Source: Sambucus nigra (taxonomy: Eukaryota; Streptophyta; Magnoliopsida; Dipsacales; Adoxaceae). From it: a DNA stretch of 64,000 nucleotides. Shown in pieces: positions 22,146 through 34,055 of the stretch. Each line of letters starts with the position of its first letter. Position 1 is the stretch's first letter. The position numbers and the translations under genes are program-made. The stretch spans positions 449,545,219 to 449,609,218 of the forward strand of contig OX422211.1 in assembly GCA_949130495.1 (NCBI GenBank), written 5' to 3'. The notes under the pieces were generated by a model. The model was not told the origin of the DNA and made no database searches. It was given only the letters and a program-made list of their open reading frames with translations.

Positions 22146-22184
22146 ATAAAAATCCCATAAAACATCTATGAAGTCACTAATCAA

Positions 22185-22455
22185 AATCAGCATTTGGGTA
22201 ATAAAACATTATCAATTACAAGAATATATAAAGATGCTTGTAAGGGCCTTAAAAAATTTCAAAAGTAAAATCAGCATTGCGTAATAAAACATTATGAATC
22301 ACAAGATAATATGAAGATGCCCGTATGCGCTTCAAGAAATTCATGTAGGAACACATTCAGAAAATTAGCATTCTCTCTGTAAGAAATTTCAAAAATAAAA
22401 TCTGCATTCCCACTATAAGAAATTCATGTTAGAACACATTCAGAAAATCCATCAA
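22185..22455. repeat. Degenerate tandem repeats
   Basis: Two alternating blocks recur: AAAATCAGCATT plus GTAATAAAACATTAT (22186, 22268), and AAGAAATTCATGT(A/T)(G/A)(G/A)AACACATTCAGAAAAT (22336, 22419). The region reads as a duplicated segment of about 80 bp. No gene. Confidence 0.5.
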
Positions 22456-22544
22456 TTTGATAGAAAGATTATCAATACATGGTGTTTGGTATAAAAAATA
22501 ACAGCAAAAGCCCTAATATAGCAATCTATATACTATCTCTCATT

Positions 22545-22822
22545 AGTATGTATATATATATATATATATATACACACACATATATATATTGAGGGAGAGA
22601 CAGAGTCTGAGAGAGAGTGGTGGGTGACAGAGAGAGAAAGAGCACACAGAGCCTCAAGCATGATCCGATCATGCAAGAGAATACCATTTGTGCTCTTTCT
22701 CTTCTGTCACCTCCCTTACCCTCTGCACAAAACCTAAATATGCTCCCAATGCCACAAATAACCTCAGTCCCACAATCCACACACACACACATATATATAT
22801 ATAGATAGATAGATCGAGAGAG

Positions 22823-22868
<46 letters not shown>

Positions 22869-23195
22869 GCGGGTGCCAGACAGAGAATGAGCACATAGAG
22901 CTTCAACCATAAACAAATGATACAAGAAAACTCTTTCAGCTCTTCTGTCACCTCCCTTAACCTCCCCCCGCCCCTTCTCAACCTCACAACACACCCACAC
23001 CCACACCCACACAAAAATGAATCTTCTCTACCACAAAACCCTAAAATGCTGCAAAACCCATTCACCTCAACACACACACTCACACGCATCTATATATATG
23101 ATGATGTTGCACCACATGACCCCTGAATGCTCCAAAACCCAACCACCCACACTTACACCTACATTTACACACGCACACGCGCGCGCACACACACA

Positions 23196-23268
<73 letters not shown>

Positions 23269-23509
23269 GCGCACACATATTTAGTGAGATAGAGAGAGAC
23301 TAGTGGGTGACAGACAGAGAATGAGCACATAGAGATTCAAGCATGACCAAAATGATGCAAGAAAACACCCTTTGTGCTCACTCTCTTCTGTCACCTCCCT
23401 TACCCTCCACCCCCACCCCCACACACTTGCATATATAGCTGTTGTAACACACAAACACAAAAATGTTCCAAAACCCACACCCAAACTCACAGACACAAAC
23501 ACACACACA

Positions 23510-23541
<32 letters not shown>

Positions 23542-23660
23542 GTGGGTGACAGACAGAGAGCGAGCACATAGAGCTTCAAGCATGATCAAAATGATGCAAG
23601 AAAACACCCTTTGTGCTCACTCTCTTCTGTCACCTCCCTTACCCGTACTCCCCCCAGTAT
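22545..23660. repeat. Four-copy segmental repeat separated by TA, CA and GA microsatellites
   Basis: A segment of about 100 bp occurs four times, starting near 22618, 22866, 23308 and 23544. It contains GTGGGTGACAGA, GAGCACA(C/T)AGAG, TCAAGCATGA and TTCTGTCACCTCCCTTACC. Between copies lie (CA)n, (TA)n and (GA)n runs, for example (GA) at 22825-22865, (TA) then (GA) at 23205-23266, and (GA) at 23513-23537. The many open frames here come from the dinucleotide runs and are not genes. Confidence 0.85.
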
Positions 23661-24740
23661 TAAAACCGCTTGTTGCACCATTTCATAAGAATCCTAGCTA
23701 TTTTTTTAAAGAATCATTTATATATTCGAAACCCTCTATTCAAATAGGTGAATAATACTGTTCCATAGTAATGGAACAGTACTAGTTCCTGTTCAGTGTT
23801 TGAAGGAATTGGAGCTTGTGTTGCCCTTTTATAGGGTGAAAAAGAGACGGTTCCATTACGTCTGGAATAAATGTGGGCTTATCTTTTTATGGGTCTCTCT
23901 TATTATTTTATTATATCACAAAAAAGAGTAGTTCTCTAGCAGAATCATTTAATTGAATCACTGTTACCAATGCATGTTGTAATTCTAAATGTTTAACCGT
24001 CCAATAGTCACTCTTCGAACATTATCCCCTTCATTTTCTTCGATCTTTCCTAATCCTGTCTCTCCTAGTGCTGGTCTTCCATATTGAATGGCCTATATTA
24101 ATTGAAGACTTCTGAATATGGTTGCATATTTTTTTTTGTGTATGTGTGAGAGAGAGACCGCGCCATATGTCATGAGATTTGAATTGATATATTATAATAA
24201 ACCCAAAAATCAAACCCCTTCTAGGTGTCAATCGCTAGGTCCGTGTGAATTTTATATATCAACCAATGTGTGATTGACACGTTAACTATATTTGGTTTTT
24301 GAGTAATCTTAGAATTATTTGTCCTAAAAATACATGTTATAGAAATTTGGCGGCTTCTTGAAGTTTGGAATGATTTTCTATTTCACATCTAGTATAATGT
24401 ACAATTTTTAAAGGTATAATATGATGTTAAATAGTAATTTATGAGGTACTCGTGGTAAACAACTAGACATTTTATTGTTAATTCTAAGTTCTTATTGAAA
24501 TTTGTATTTTATACCAGGGTTTAGAATAAACGATTGAGTGCCACGATGTTTTAAGGTCCTTGTTGGTTGTCACGTATGTTAGATTTCGTTAACATAAGTA
24601 CTTTGGCTATATAATATTGATAAATTCATATATTATCGTAATATAACAAACAATTTTCATATTATACTTGCTAATACATGATGATATTAGGCAAAGTCAT
24701 ATTTATATGCGCAAAATGAGAATCATATTACTATATTTTG
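23661..24740. other. No gene seen
   Basis: AT-rich. The one notable item is the perfect hairpin TACTGTTCCAT-AGTA-ATGGAACAGTA at 23756-23781. Confidence 0.5.
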
Positions 24741-24744
24741 TCTT

Positions 24745-25890
24745 TTGTCAGTTTAACAAAATGATTGTTTTATAAACAAATGTTATATAAAAACCAACCG
24801 CCAAGGGAGCAGAACCCATATAGAGGTAGTATATATTATAACTAAATATATAGATGCCAAAAGGAGGCCACGCCAAAAAAATAGAACTAAAGATCTCTAT
24901 GCCTATCCTCCACAAACATTAATTTATTAGAAAGTTTTACGGCGTATCTCTCCTTATACCAACTCAGTAAACTGCTCAGAAAAGTGTAACAAATTATAGC
25001 CAGCGCAATCTCTAACCCTTCAAAACATTTCAAATTTCTCTCATGGAGTGAGGGACCAATCGCTAAACCTTCCTATCCCCCTTCCATCCCTTGGGGGTGT
25101 CAAACCTCCAATAATGCTATCACCGACTCTGGCATAACCAAATGATTTTGACTTATGGATAGGATCAAATCCCATAGACCTCTCGTCATTCTGCAATGCA
25201 AAACATCACTATGGCTTGACTTGCCACTATTCAGATGAAAATATCACTTTTGGAGCGGCCTTTGCCTTCCATATTTGCTTCTAAGCGAACTTTGTTCTCT
25301 TGTTCCCATAACCACCCCAAGATGGAACTATAACCCGCTTACAGTAAAAATCTCTTTCCCTCCCGCTTGCCATCATAATTGATCATCCCCACTCGTCGAA
25401 CATGGAGTTGACCCCACCCAGCAAATAAATGCCTCTGCCTCCTCGAGCTCCTAATCCCATAACTTCCTTCTGAACTTTGGGTTCCACAACACTGGATCAC
25501 CTGATGTAATCATATGATCCATAATCAACCCATCTTTGTTGTCCCCTAAAATGTACATACCGGGAAACTCTTCTTGAAGGGAACAATTTTTCCCCCATCT
25601 ATCCTTCTAGAGCCTAATCATATGTCCTCTCCCCAATTAAAACTCCATGTGAATATAGAAGTCGTCCCACTCCTTCGTTAAGTACTTCAAAAAATCCACC
25701 CCGTGCACAAATCGCTCCACTCCTGGCCCCACCCCAACTTTTTACACCCCTCTTGCGAAAAAATCCCCAAATCCATTTACCTAACAACGCTTTGTTAAAA
25801 TACTATGGATTCTTTATTCCCGCATCCCCTTCCTTAGTTGGTTTACAAAACTCCTCCCACATTACTGCACTATATTTAAAAATATCCTCA
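24745..25890 (-). pseudogene. L1 LINE fragment, minus strand
   Basis: Read on the minus strand from 25890: EEFCKPTKEGDAGIKNP, FNKALLGKWIWGFFRKRG (zf-RVT upstream), RRQRHLFAGWGQLH, then DVLHCRMTRGLWDLILSIS and GPSLHERNLKCFEGLE. At the left edge comes the L1 3' end string GGTTCTGCTCCCTTGGCGGTT (complement at 24794-24834), then an AT-rich tail. Stops and frameshifts are frequent. Only the C-terminal third of ORF2 is present. Confidence 0.7.
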
Positions 25891-26232
25891 TCAATTCTCC
25901 ATATGAAGAAGGGGCAGTCGACTCGAATTATGAGGAGGGAGGTGATGAAGTTGAAGTTAGGGGGTATGAAGAAGAGGCAGTCGACTCGAATTATGAGCCC
26001 GATTTTGATGAACGCGCGTATCAATCGACGGTTATCAATCGTCGAATTGACGATTTAGAGACTGGTATTGACGGGTTTATGATGGGGGAGAGGGAGGAGA
26101 GGGAGATTGATAGGATGCATTATCAGCGCAACATGAGCTTAATGATGCGCCTCCAAGCGGATATTTACCACTTTCACATGGGTCCTGAACATCCAATTCC
26201 TGAGCTATTTCTACGATGCATACACTTGTGAT
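25885..26232 (+). pseudogene. Acidic coiled-coil C-terminus of a Tat/Athila-type Ty3/gypsy ORF
   Basis: An open frame of about 115 codons ending TGA at 26230 carries two copies of an EE(G/E)AVDSNYE motif (about 25908 and 25968), then RIDDLETGIDGFMMGEREER, then a basic and hydrophobic tail ending PELFLRCIHL. No conserved domain start is visible because the L1 fragment (minus strand) abuts it. The downstream text TTGAGGACAATGCAAAAGTC followed by a G tract is characteristic of the 3' part of plant Athila/Tat elements, and that is why I assign it. The function is unknown. Confidence 0.4.
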
Positions 26233-26458
26233 CCCAATGCTCCCTGACCTTCGCACTAAATCTCACGGTTTATTTGTGGCTCTCTTATTATGTAGTTCTT
26301 ATGCTTTTATTGATGTATTTTTCTTTAAAAGAACTATGTAATTTTCTATCCTTCTAATGCATTGTAATTGATTGTTTATTAATGGAAGTTGCATTTTAAT
26401 TATTTGTTCGTTTGATTTTCGTACGTCTTCTTTTCCTATTTAGATTTTAGTCATATTC

Positions 26459-26506
26459 ATTGAGGACAATGCAAAAGTCTGTGTGTGGGGGGGGGGGGGG
26501 GGGGGG
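26459..26506 (+). other. Athila/Tat signature with 20-bp poly-G tract
   Basis: ATTGAGGACAATGCAAAAGT followed by GTGTGTG and a run of 20 G (26487-26506). In related elements this place holds a shorter run of G; here it has expanded. Confidence 0.5.
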
Positions 26507-28050
26507 TGAAAAGTGCATCTTTTAAAACATTCGAAATTTTAAATGCCCAAAAGAATTTAAAAAACGTAAACAACAAGTTAAAAAAATAGAAAATTTCAAA
26601 ATTTCCAAGAAAATTGAAAAAAAATGAAAAAAGTCAAAAATATTTTTCTTCAAACTAAATAAAAATTGGAATTTAAAATCTTCAAAAATCTTCAATTTGT
26701 AAAAATCCAATGCATAAAGACGAAATCGAGTAAAATTATAAATTGAGAGAAAATTGACGATTTAATGAATAAGTGTGGAGACTTTTATCCCGGTGAGATT
26801 TTTGAGCCTACCACTTTTTCTGAGTAATTAAATAATTCGGAGTTAAAAGTTAACTCAGTGTTCATTTCAGTAATTAAAAAGTCATTGATGATCTCTATAT
26901 CATTACTTTGATTGGTTAAGAAAAACTAGTAAGATATTATTTTGAAAATACGCCAAAATATCGCATAATTAAAATTAATCTCGAGACGCATATGGTAATA
27001 TAATAAGTAATTTAGATAATGAAGTTAAGTCATCATTTGTTTCCCAAAAATATTAGCCATTAAAATTAATAAAAAAAATATCATCCCTTTTGCGAGCCTA
27101 ATTGAGCCTAACATTTTATATCCTTTTGTTTGATAACACGAAAAAACTAATTGGCCCAGAGTTGCAAAAATAAAAAATTCACCAATTAAGTTAAAAATGG
27201 TGCATAAAAAAGGGGTGTGGGCAAGCAAAATAGAAAAAAAAATGCTCAACAAAAATATTGAAAAAAATAGAAAAATGAAAAACAAATAATATGAAAAAAT
27301 AGAAAAGAAAGAAGAGAAACTGAACCCCCGAAAAAGCGCCTAAAGACATCGCAAGAAAAAATTTCCATCTCTAAATTTCCCCAACCATTCCCTTTTTATC
27401 CAAAACACCCAATAAGTCATAACCGAGTCTCAGTAACGAAATTAATTACAGCTTGCAGAGGTAAAACACAAAAATATAATAAAAGAGACAAAACGGTGTA
27501 AATAAAGAATGATATTTTCCATTTTCCAACGAATGTAATCCGTTCATGAGATCTTTTCACCTAAATATTACATCTTTCAACTAGTGTGCGTAAACTCGAG
27601 TTCCGTTATATTTACTCTTAATATCACGCACACCAAGAGAAAATAGCCACAATACCCATGATTCATTTGTGAGTGCATCCCGTGAGAAATTGAATGAAAG
27701 CGAATTTTCGATAATGATTAATCGGTGAAAGTTAGCGGTTTAATTTTTGACTTCGTACATACACTTATGAATTGAGATTATTAAAAAATATTTAAGTGAT
27801 TATTTGTCTAGAATTTAAATTATATAATTTTTAAATATTTTGATATTTTATTTGATTCGAAAATAAATTTTGTGGGTAAATTCACTACAAAACTTCATGA
27901 GACACCACTCGTCCTACTAGGGTAGCCTAGGGGTTTAACAACTTGTTGCATATGCTAAATGCAATCCATTGCCCGTGAAAGAGGTATTTTATCCTAATAA
28001 TTGTTTGGAAGTTCATTGAGATCATACTCTTATTCTTTTACATTACTCGG
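26507..28050. other. Non-coding part of the Tat/Athila-like remnant
   Basis: A- and T-rich with no protein-like frame of note. At 28049-28078 the plus strand reads CTCGGGATGAGCAACGTTAT then TAAGTTAGGGGGATT, the usual text just before the 3' LTR of plant Tat/Athila elements. Confidence 0.4.
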
Positions 28051-28078
28051 GATGAGCAACGTTATAAGTTAGGGGGAT

Positions 28079-29460
28079 TTGATTCGACGTTAATATTTTA
28101 TATTTATTCCATTAATTTCGGTACTTTTTTGGTCTCATGCATTGTAATTAGACTGGATTTATATCATAATCATGCTACTAATCTTTTCGACAAGTATTTC
28201 TTATTTTATGTATTTATCTTTTATTTTACAAGTATTTAATGTAAGCAAAATGCGAGAGGAAAACCAAAACGGTGGATGAAATTGAAGGATAAGAGAGTCA
28301 ATGGAAATCTTGTAAATTTTTAGACAGGACATAAAGGCGTAGCCAAAAGTAAATTTAAAGAGCTTGAAGTTACAAGCACACTCGAAAAAATGGCACCCAA
28401 ATCCGTGGTATGGTGAAGAAGTAACGAGCATTTGAAGATGAGAAATAAATTCGGGGGCAAAAGTAAAAAATATCAAAAAAATTCCTGACATAATCGATTT
28501 GGCATGGAGTAGAACTGGTTCGTTTGTGCGAACTGATTTGGTGACAAGGTGAACTAGTTCTGTTTACCTGTTACAGAATTTTCACTTTTATCCTTATTTT
28601 TAGTTAGAGAATTGTATGGTTTTAAAACACTTCCAAAACGACCCAAGACTAATGTAACATCAGATTAGGGATCTAATACTTTACTTTTACATAGTTTTTG
28701 AGGGGGGAAGAAGGCTAAGAAAGGAGTGAAAGAAGAAGACTCAATTATTGTCCATATTTTTATGAAAACTCAATACAAGCATAACTTTCTTCAAATTTCC
28801 ATTCAAGCTTGATTTTCGTATGATCTCTCTCCTTTATTCCATCTTTGATATTGTTTATATTTTTAATTGCAACAAGTCCATCATCATGTCTCAATGCTAT
28901 ATAAAAATCACATGGGTAGTTAGAATTAACATGTCTGACTAGGTTTTTAGAGGGTTGGGGTATATGAACCCAACATAGGTATTATGGATGAATAGAAAAT
29001 TGAGTATTTAAATAAATAATAGGAGGTTTGGAATTTTTTTGGAACAAGTATTATAGACCTTTTAACTTCGTTTGCCCCGGTAACTGGAGTATTTTAGGAT
29101 ATAATACGCTTGTAAATAATTTTGTCGTTCGCATTATATTTATTTTTTACTAGATATTGTGCGGAGAAAAATCCTCGTATGTTTAGTACTTTAATAAATT
29201 TTAGGTTTTCTCTTAGTTGTATATTTAGTTCATGAAAATCTTGTATATAACATAATTATCGACAGTTCGAGAGGGTGTATTCTTGCCTCAATTTTCTCAT
29301 TTTGTTTATTTCAAAAATCAAAAGTTTAGTCTTGTATTTATTTAATTAATTTGCATTTATTAGTTAGCTTGCATTAGTTCGTAGAAATTCTTATAAAAAG
29401 GTCTATCGCCTTTTCTTATTTCTTTTGTGAGTCGATAATTAGGTTTTAGACGCCTTACCT
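28079..29460 (+). repeat. Probable Tat/Athila LTR (right border not fixed)
   Basis: It starts TGATTCGACG directly after the polypurine string AGGGGGATT (28070-28078). U3 holds an array of GAAC/GTTC palindromes: GAACTGGTTC at 28512-28521, GAACTGATTT at 28530 and GAACTAGTTC at 28551-28560. Further on come features of R and U5, such as GTATTTATTTAATTAATTTGC at 29333. There is no second copy in the window, so the right border is a guess. Confidence 0.4.
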
Positions 29461-29785
29461 TAGATGTCGTCATGACCATCATCCAATTCCTAAAGGATCT
29501 ATCCCGACTTACCAGAATTATTATTTGCGTGACTGGCTTGCACTTGATCCATAGTCACATGCACTGCACACATTTTTTTGCATCTCGTCATTTTGCGAGG
29601 TGTCTTTTTTTAGGCAATGAAGGTGGTGGATATTTGTGTGTGTTTTGGTCATTAAAAAGAATGAAGAAGAGTGGGGGAGCAAAACAAATGGGATGAGGTG
29701 GTTTGTTTTTTTAGGATGTAAATGTGTGTAGGTAGGTCCGATTTGTTTTGGGGTACATTAGGTGGGTTTGGCTTTCTGGTACGTA

Positions 29786-29792
<7 letters not shown>
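29461..29792. other. No gene supported
   Basis: One 74-codon frame starts at 29472 but shows no motif and is not supported. The stretch is G/T-rich on the plus strand and leads into the microsatellite at 29793. Confidence 0.45.
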
Positions 29793-29873
<81 letters not shown>

Positions 29874-29888
29874 CTTGCATGTGTATTT

Positions 29889-29970
<82 letters not shown>
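29793..29970. repeat. Compound microsatellite forming a long inverted repeat
   Basis: Order: (AT)30 at 29793-29852, (GT)11 at 29852-29873, a spacer of about 18 bp, (AC)16 at 29892-29924, (AT)23 at 29924-29970. The halves are reverse complements, so the whole can fold into a hairpin or cruciform with arms of about 75 bp. The long Y/I and T/H frames across it are artefacts. Confidence 0.95.
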
Positions 29971-29971
<1 letters not shown>

Positions 29972-30118
29972 CAAAGAACATAAAATAAATAAACACTCGC
30001 GTATAGTAAGTACACACATATAAATAAAACCCAATAACAAGTAATAATACACATTCTAGTTTAGATAAAAATAAAAATATAGTAATATACATAGTAACAT
30101 AACAAAATGACATACACC

Positions 30119-30120
<2 letters not shown>

Positions 30121-30188
<68 letters not shown>
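30121..30188. repeat. (TAA)n microsatellite
   Basis: About 22 uninterrupted TAA units, 150 bp downstream of the compound dinucleotide tract. Confidence 0.95.
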
Positions 30189-32509
30189 TAGACACATGAC
30201 ACAGACACGTTATTATATCTATAAAAAATATAACATAAACATGCATTCACACACATGGGATATGGGAAATGAAAATAGTTTGGGAAGGGTATATGGGGTG
30301 TTTGGATACCATGAGGAACAAAAAATTAGAAATCATGCTTTAGACCCATTTTAACTACAACTGCCTTTAATTATGCATTTTAACATTGCAAAAGTGTATT
30401 GACCTGCATGATAAACAATTACACATAAATGAACAATATTATTGAGAACTACCAATTAAAATGGGTGTATTTGGGGGTATAAATATAACACATTTTGGTG
30501 CTTATCAGTTGTTCAGCCTTAACAACTATCATGTGGACAGACATGTTCAACGAATAACTCTTTGAGTTTAGTGGGTTGGGGAATCATTCAATGTACGATT
30601 AGTTTAAAAAGTCATGGGTGAAATAAACTCATGGCACAAGATCATATTTACGATAAACCTTGCAATCCTCCTATAAGATTATAATAAGAATTCCCCATTC
30701 CCTTTATCCTGTTGACGTAAGTCAACATCAAGCTAAACAATGTATAGTTGGTGCCCTTATCAGCATATTTTTTCAACTTTTTTCTATATGTTTAAGGCGT
30801 TAATTTTCACTCCGACACCCTTTATGGAGGAAATATATTACATATGCAATCAAATCTCCCGCAACTAACAATAAGATGAACATTAGTATTTATTAGATTA
30901 GGATTTTTTGGAAATATGTACATATTATATTACCAAAAAATTTCTTTTTAAAGGAAACATGAGGCATTAATAAAAATATCTTACAAAATCTTTCTTATGT
31001 TCACTTTAAGTCCTAAGATATAACATATGTCCCAACTTCTCAACTTAACAGTCATAGTTTGGAACATAATTTAAAAAAAATCTATAACTTCTACATTAAA
31101 TTTCTTGAAAACCAAGAGAAGTGTTAAGTATTTTCCTGCTGTGCAATTTCAAACTATCATATTACCTTGTAGTTTATAAAACCATAATACTAATTTGAGA
31201 CATCTTATAAAATAAAATGCAACTCTTAATGAGATGGAGGGGGTATATATCTAATTTCGCCATTATATTAGTTTCATCTCATACATTGTTTTCAGTGGAT
31301 TTTTATATATTCATCCTTTTTAGTTCAATGACATAATAGGAATTCAAGATTCATAAAAAATAATCATTAACTACTAAAAAATACTATTTTTGTTTTTCTC
31401 GATGGGAATATTATTCCAAGAAACTAGCATGTACTCCGCGTGATGTGCAGGTGCAACTGTATATTACGAATGCTCTCTAAAGAAAATATAATATTTCATT
31501 ATACATGCAAAATTATATTATTTCAATGACCTATGAGTTTGCAAATTTTATAGAAAGATAATGATAATACCTTAACATTTTAATAAATAAAAATAAGAAT
31601 GAGACTATAAAACATAATAGAGAAAACTACTTTGTGACAATTCGTCAAATGATTATTGTGCCCCATAATGACCCATGAGAGGAACATAATAAATTATCTA
31701 AAAGTAGAAATTACTAGTTAAATAGACAATTGAAGAGACAATAAATAAAAAAATCAAAGAACAAATGGATTAAAGTATAAATGCATAAAATATAAAAGTG
31801 AAGACAAAAAAAAATCCAACTTGAGACCTCTAACTTAGAGCCTTTTCCAAGGTGAGTTTAAAAGTAACAAACAACTAGCCCAGTATTGGAATTGAACCAA
31901 AATCAGAAAAAATGTTAAATTATATTTAGAAAGGCCTTTGAGAAAGTAATGTGTACTTATAATGATTTTGCTTTATAGTGTAGTTTATTGGTCCGATAAT
32001 CTTATTCTTGGTTTTAGAATATAATAAAAGGAAGAGATACGAGAGTCCCACTGTTATCAGATACTCTATCACATCTTAAGTACAGGGAATCATCCAGAAT
32101 ATTATCTAGAAAAATTTAAATTTAGCATTTCTATTTCCTTTTTTGTCCGAATTTAATAGCATTCGGTCACAAAAATTCATGAACTACCATGGAAGCAGCA
32201 ATATTGTAAGATTACCATCTTTTACATAATTTTCCAATTTTTTCATCACCCACAGATTCCTCCAATAATGGAACAACATCCATAGCCATTCTGATTGACT
32301 ACTAAAAAAACATGCATAGACATATTACATTAAAACTTCATCCCTTTTACTCGTAATGGTAGGCTATTTGTATACATTAAAAGTTAAGCCTATATAGCCA
32401 GTAAATCATTGTCTCACCTATAAGCACAAATGTCAAGCCTTCACAAATAGATCTGGATAAATCTAAGATTCTACCTTCTAGAAACAAAAGGCTGCTCCTA
32501 AAATAAGTT
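30189..32509. other. AT-rich intergenic stretch, no gene seen
   Basis: No protein-like or RNA-gene signal. The edge GAGATGGAGGGGGTATAT at 31229-31246, with GAGACATCTTATAAAATAAA just before, resembles the end of a Stowaway-type MITE; the other end was not found. Confidence 0.45.
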
Positions 32510-32514
32510 CAAAT

Positions 32515-33427
32515 TGTAAGGACATTTTTGTCCATGAGAAATTTATATGTCGTACGCCGTTACACCGTTGAAGAAAATCAAGATCATACACTCATCAACA
32601 GATCCGAATATCAAAAGCAGAAGAAGAAACAAAGGCTGACAACCGGACCGGTCCGCCTGAATAAAAGAACCGATCTGGTCAACCGGACCGATCCGGTCAC
32701 AAACGGACCGATCCGTTATGCTGAAGGCCAGTATACCCCGGATCGATGGCAAACCGATGAAGCTGATAACCGAACCGATCCGATGTCAACCGGACCAATC
32801 CGCCTTCAATAAAAGAACCGATCCGATGTCAACCGGACCGATCCGCCTCAGACCTGTACCGGTCCGCCGAGGATAACTTCAATCAGATCGTGTTCCGAAA
32901 TTTATGTCCCGAGCCTTATTATTTAATCCCACTACGGGAAGTGGTTTTTTAAGACTTATTTACACGATTTCCAGAGTAAAGAAATCCTTAAGTCTTCACC
33001 TATTGAGTTCCAATACTCTAGGTTTTTTATTCACGCAAATTCCATACCTTTGTGAATCACTTTGCAACCCAGGAACGCACTTTTGCTGTTCAACCCTTTG
33101 TGGAGGAGACTGTTCTTCTTCTCCATTGCAGCCCTACTGGATAGGGATAGTTCCAGCCGCCGACTACAGAATCCGATACCTGAGGGTAATTCTTAGTCAC
33201 TTGTATTTTCATTGTAATCCGATTGTAAGCCGTTTTCTTACAAATTATAGTGAAAATAAATGGTTTTGCCCCTGTGGGGGATTTTTCCTCAATTATGTGT
33301 GTTTGAATAACTCTTGCATGATTTCATATTGTTTCAATCACACCTAGTTGCATGTTTAGGGTTTGTTTGGGTTAAAAGGTGTTTAAAATATAATTTGATC
33401 ATTTGAACGCGAGGCCACACGTTCTCA
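32515..33427 (+). mobile_element. Solo LTR of the element A family
   Basis: 913 bp, beginning TGTAAGGACATTTTTGTCC and ending ACGTTCTCA, flanked by a perfect 5-bp duplication CAAAT (32510-32514 and 33428-33432). It shares the TATGTCGTACGCCGTTACAC block with the LTRs at 10616 and 14302. It carries about ten CGGACCG(A/G)TCCG-like palindromes (32644-32870) before a TATTATTTAA box near 32917. It is the product of LTR-LTR recombination that removed the internal region. Confidence 0.92.
32644..32870 (+). promoter_or_regulatory. Expanded U3 palindrome array in the solo LTR
   Basis: Perfect or near-perfect copies start at 32644, 32666 (worn), 32684 and 32704, then several more to 32870. Spacing stays close to 20-22 bp at first and loosens later. 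The array is longer than in element A, so copy number varies within the family. Confidence 0.65.
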
Positions 33428-33432
33428 CAAAT

Positions 33433-34055
33433 CTAAAGTTTATTTGTGTTTTCTTTAGGATTTGGTTTGAGTTAAAATGTATCCATATTTTGTTTGTGTT
33501 TGTGTTTGTTGGAGAGAGAGAGGCTTACGACTGTTAGGCTTAGTGGGGAGAAAATTAAGGTGTCACAAAGCGAGATGAAAGATTGAAAGAACGTTTTGAA
33601 TTATTTGATAATGGACGGTCATTTACCTTGAGCCTTGTGCTTTTATTGAGAAGTAAAATATTGAGCGTTGTGATTTTAATAGGAAGTGAATACAAATGGT
33701 GAGAATCATTTTTGGCCATGTGAGGAGATTAATAGGTGTTTTGTGAGAGAAAATGACTATTATTTGAAGGGAAAGTTAAGTGCATTAAATGCTATTAAAA
33801 TCTCTAATACTTTGTATTAGAGGTATAATAAGGATATGGGGATCATTCTTTTCAATTTTTCGGACAAACATATTGGAATAATTTATTTTCTGTATAACAT
33901 CCAATCAAGTAAAAGTCGCATAAGGTACAAACAAGATTTATATATGTAAACTAGAAACTAGTTTAAACTTATAACAAAGAATTACACTGCAGACCCTTTC
34001 TCTTATGAAAAGACAAAGTTAAAATGACTAAGGCATTAATTAATTTATTATATAT
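33433..34055. other. No gene seen
   Basis: AT-rich sequence after the solo LTR. It includes a short GA run (33513-33521) and no recognisable domain. Confidence 0.5.

Noticed and set aside
22526..23571. Many open frames rich in Ser/Leu, His/Thr or Tyr/Ile on both strands
   Set aside because: They are translations of GA, CA and TA microsatellites and of the four-copy segment; no start context or domain.
29652..30256. Frames of up to 181 codons of Tyr/Ile/His/Thr or poly-Tyr/poly-Ile
   Set aside because: Pure dinucleotide and TAA repeat translation.
31229..31246. Stowaway MITE end
   Set aside because: Only one edge resembles a Stowaway terminus; the partner end and TA duplication were not found.
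32904..33347. 147-codon frame inside the solo LTR
   Set aside because: It lies within LTR R/U5 sequence; the equivalent frames in the element A LTRs differ in length and are broken.
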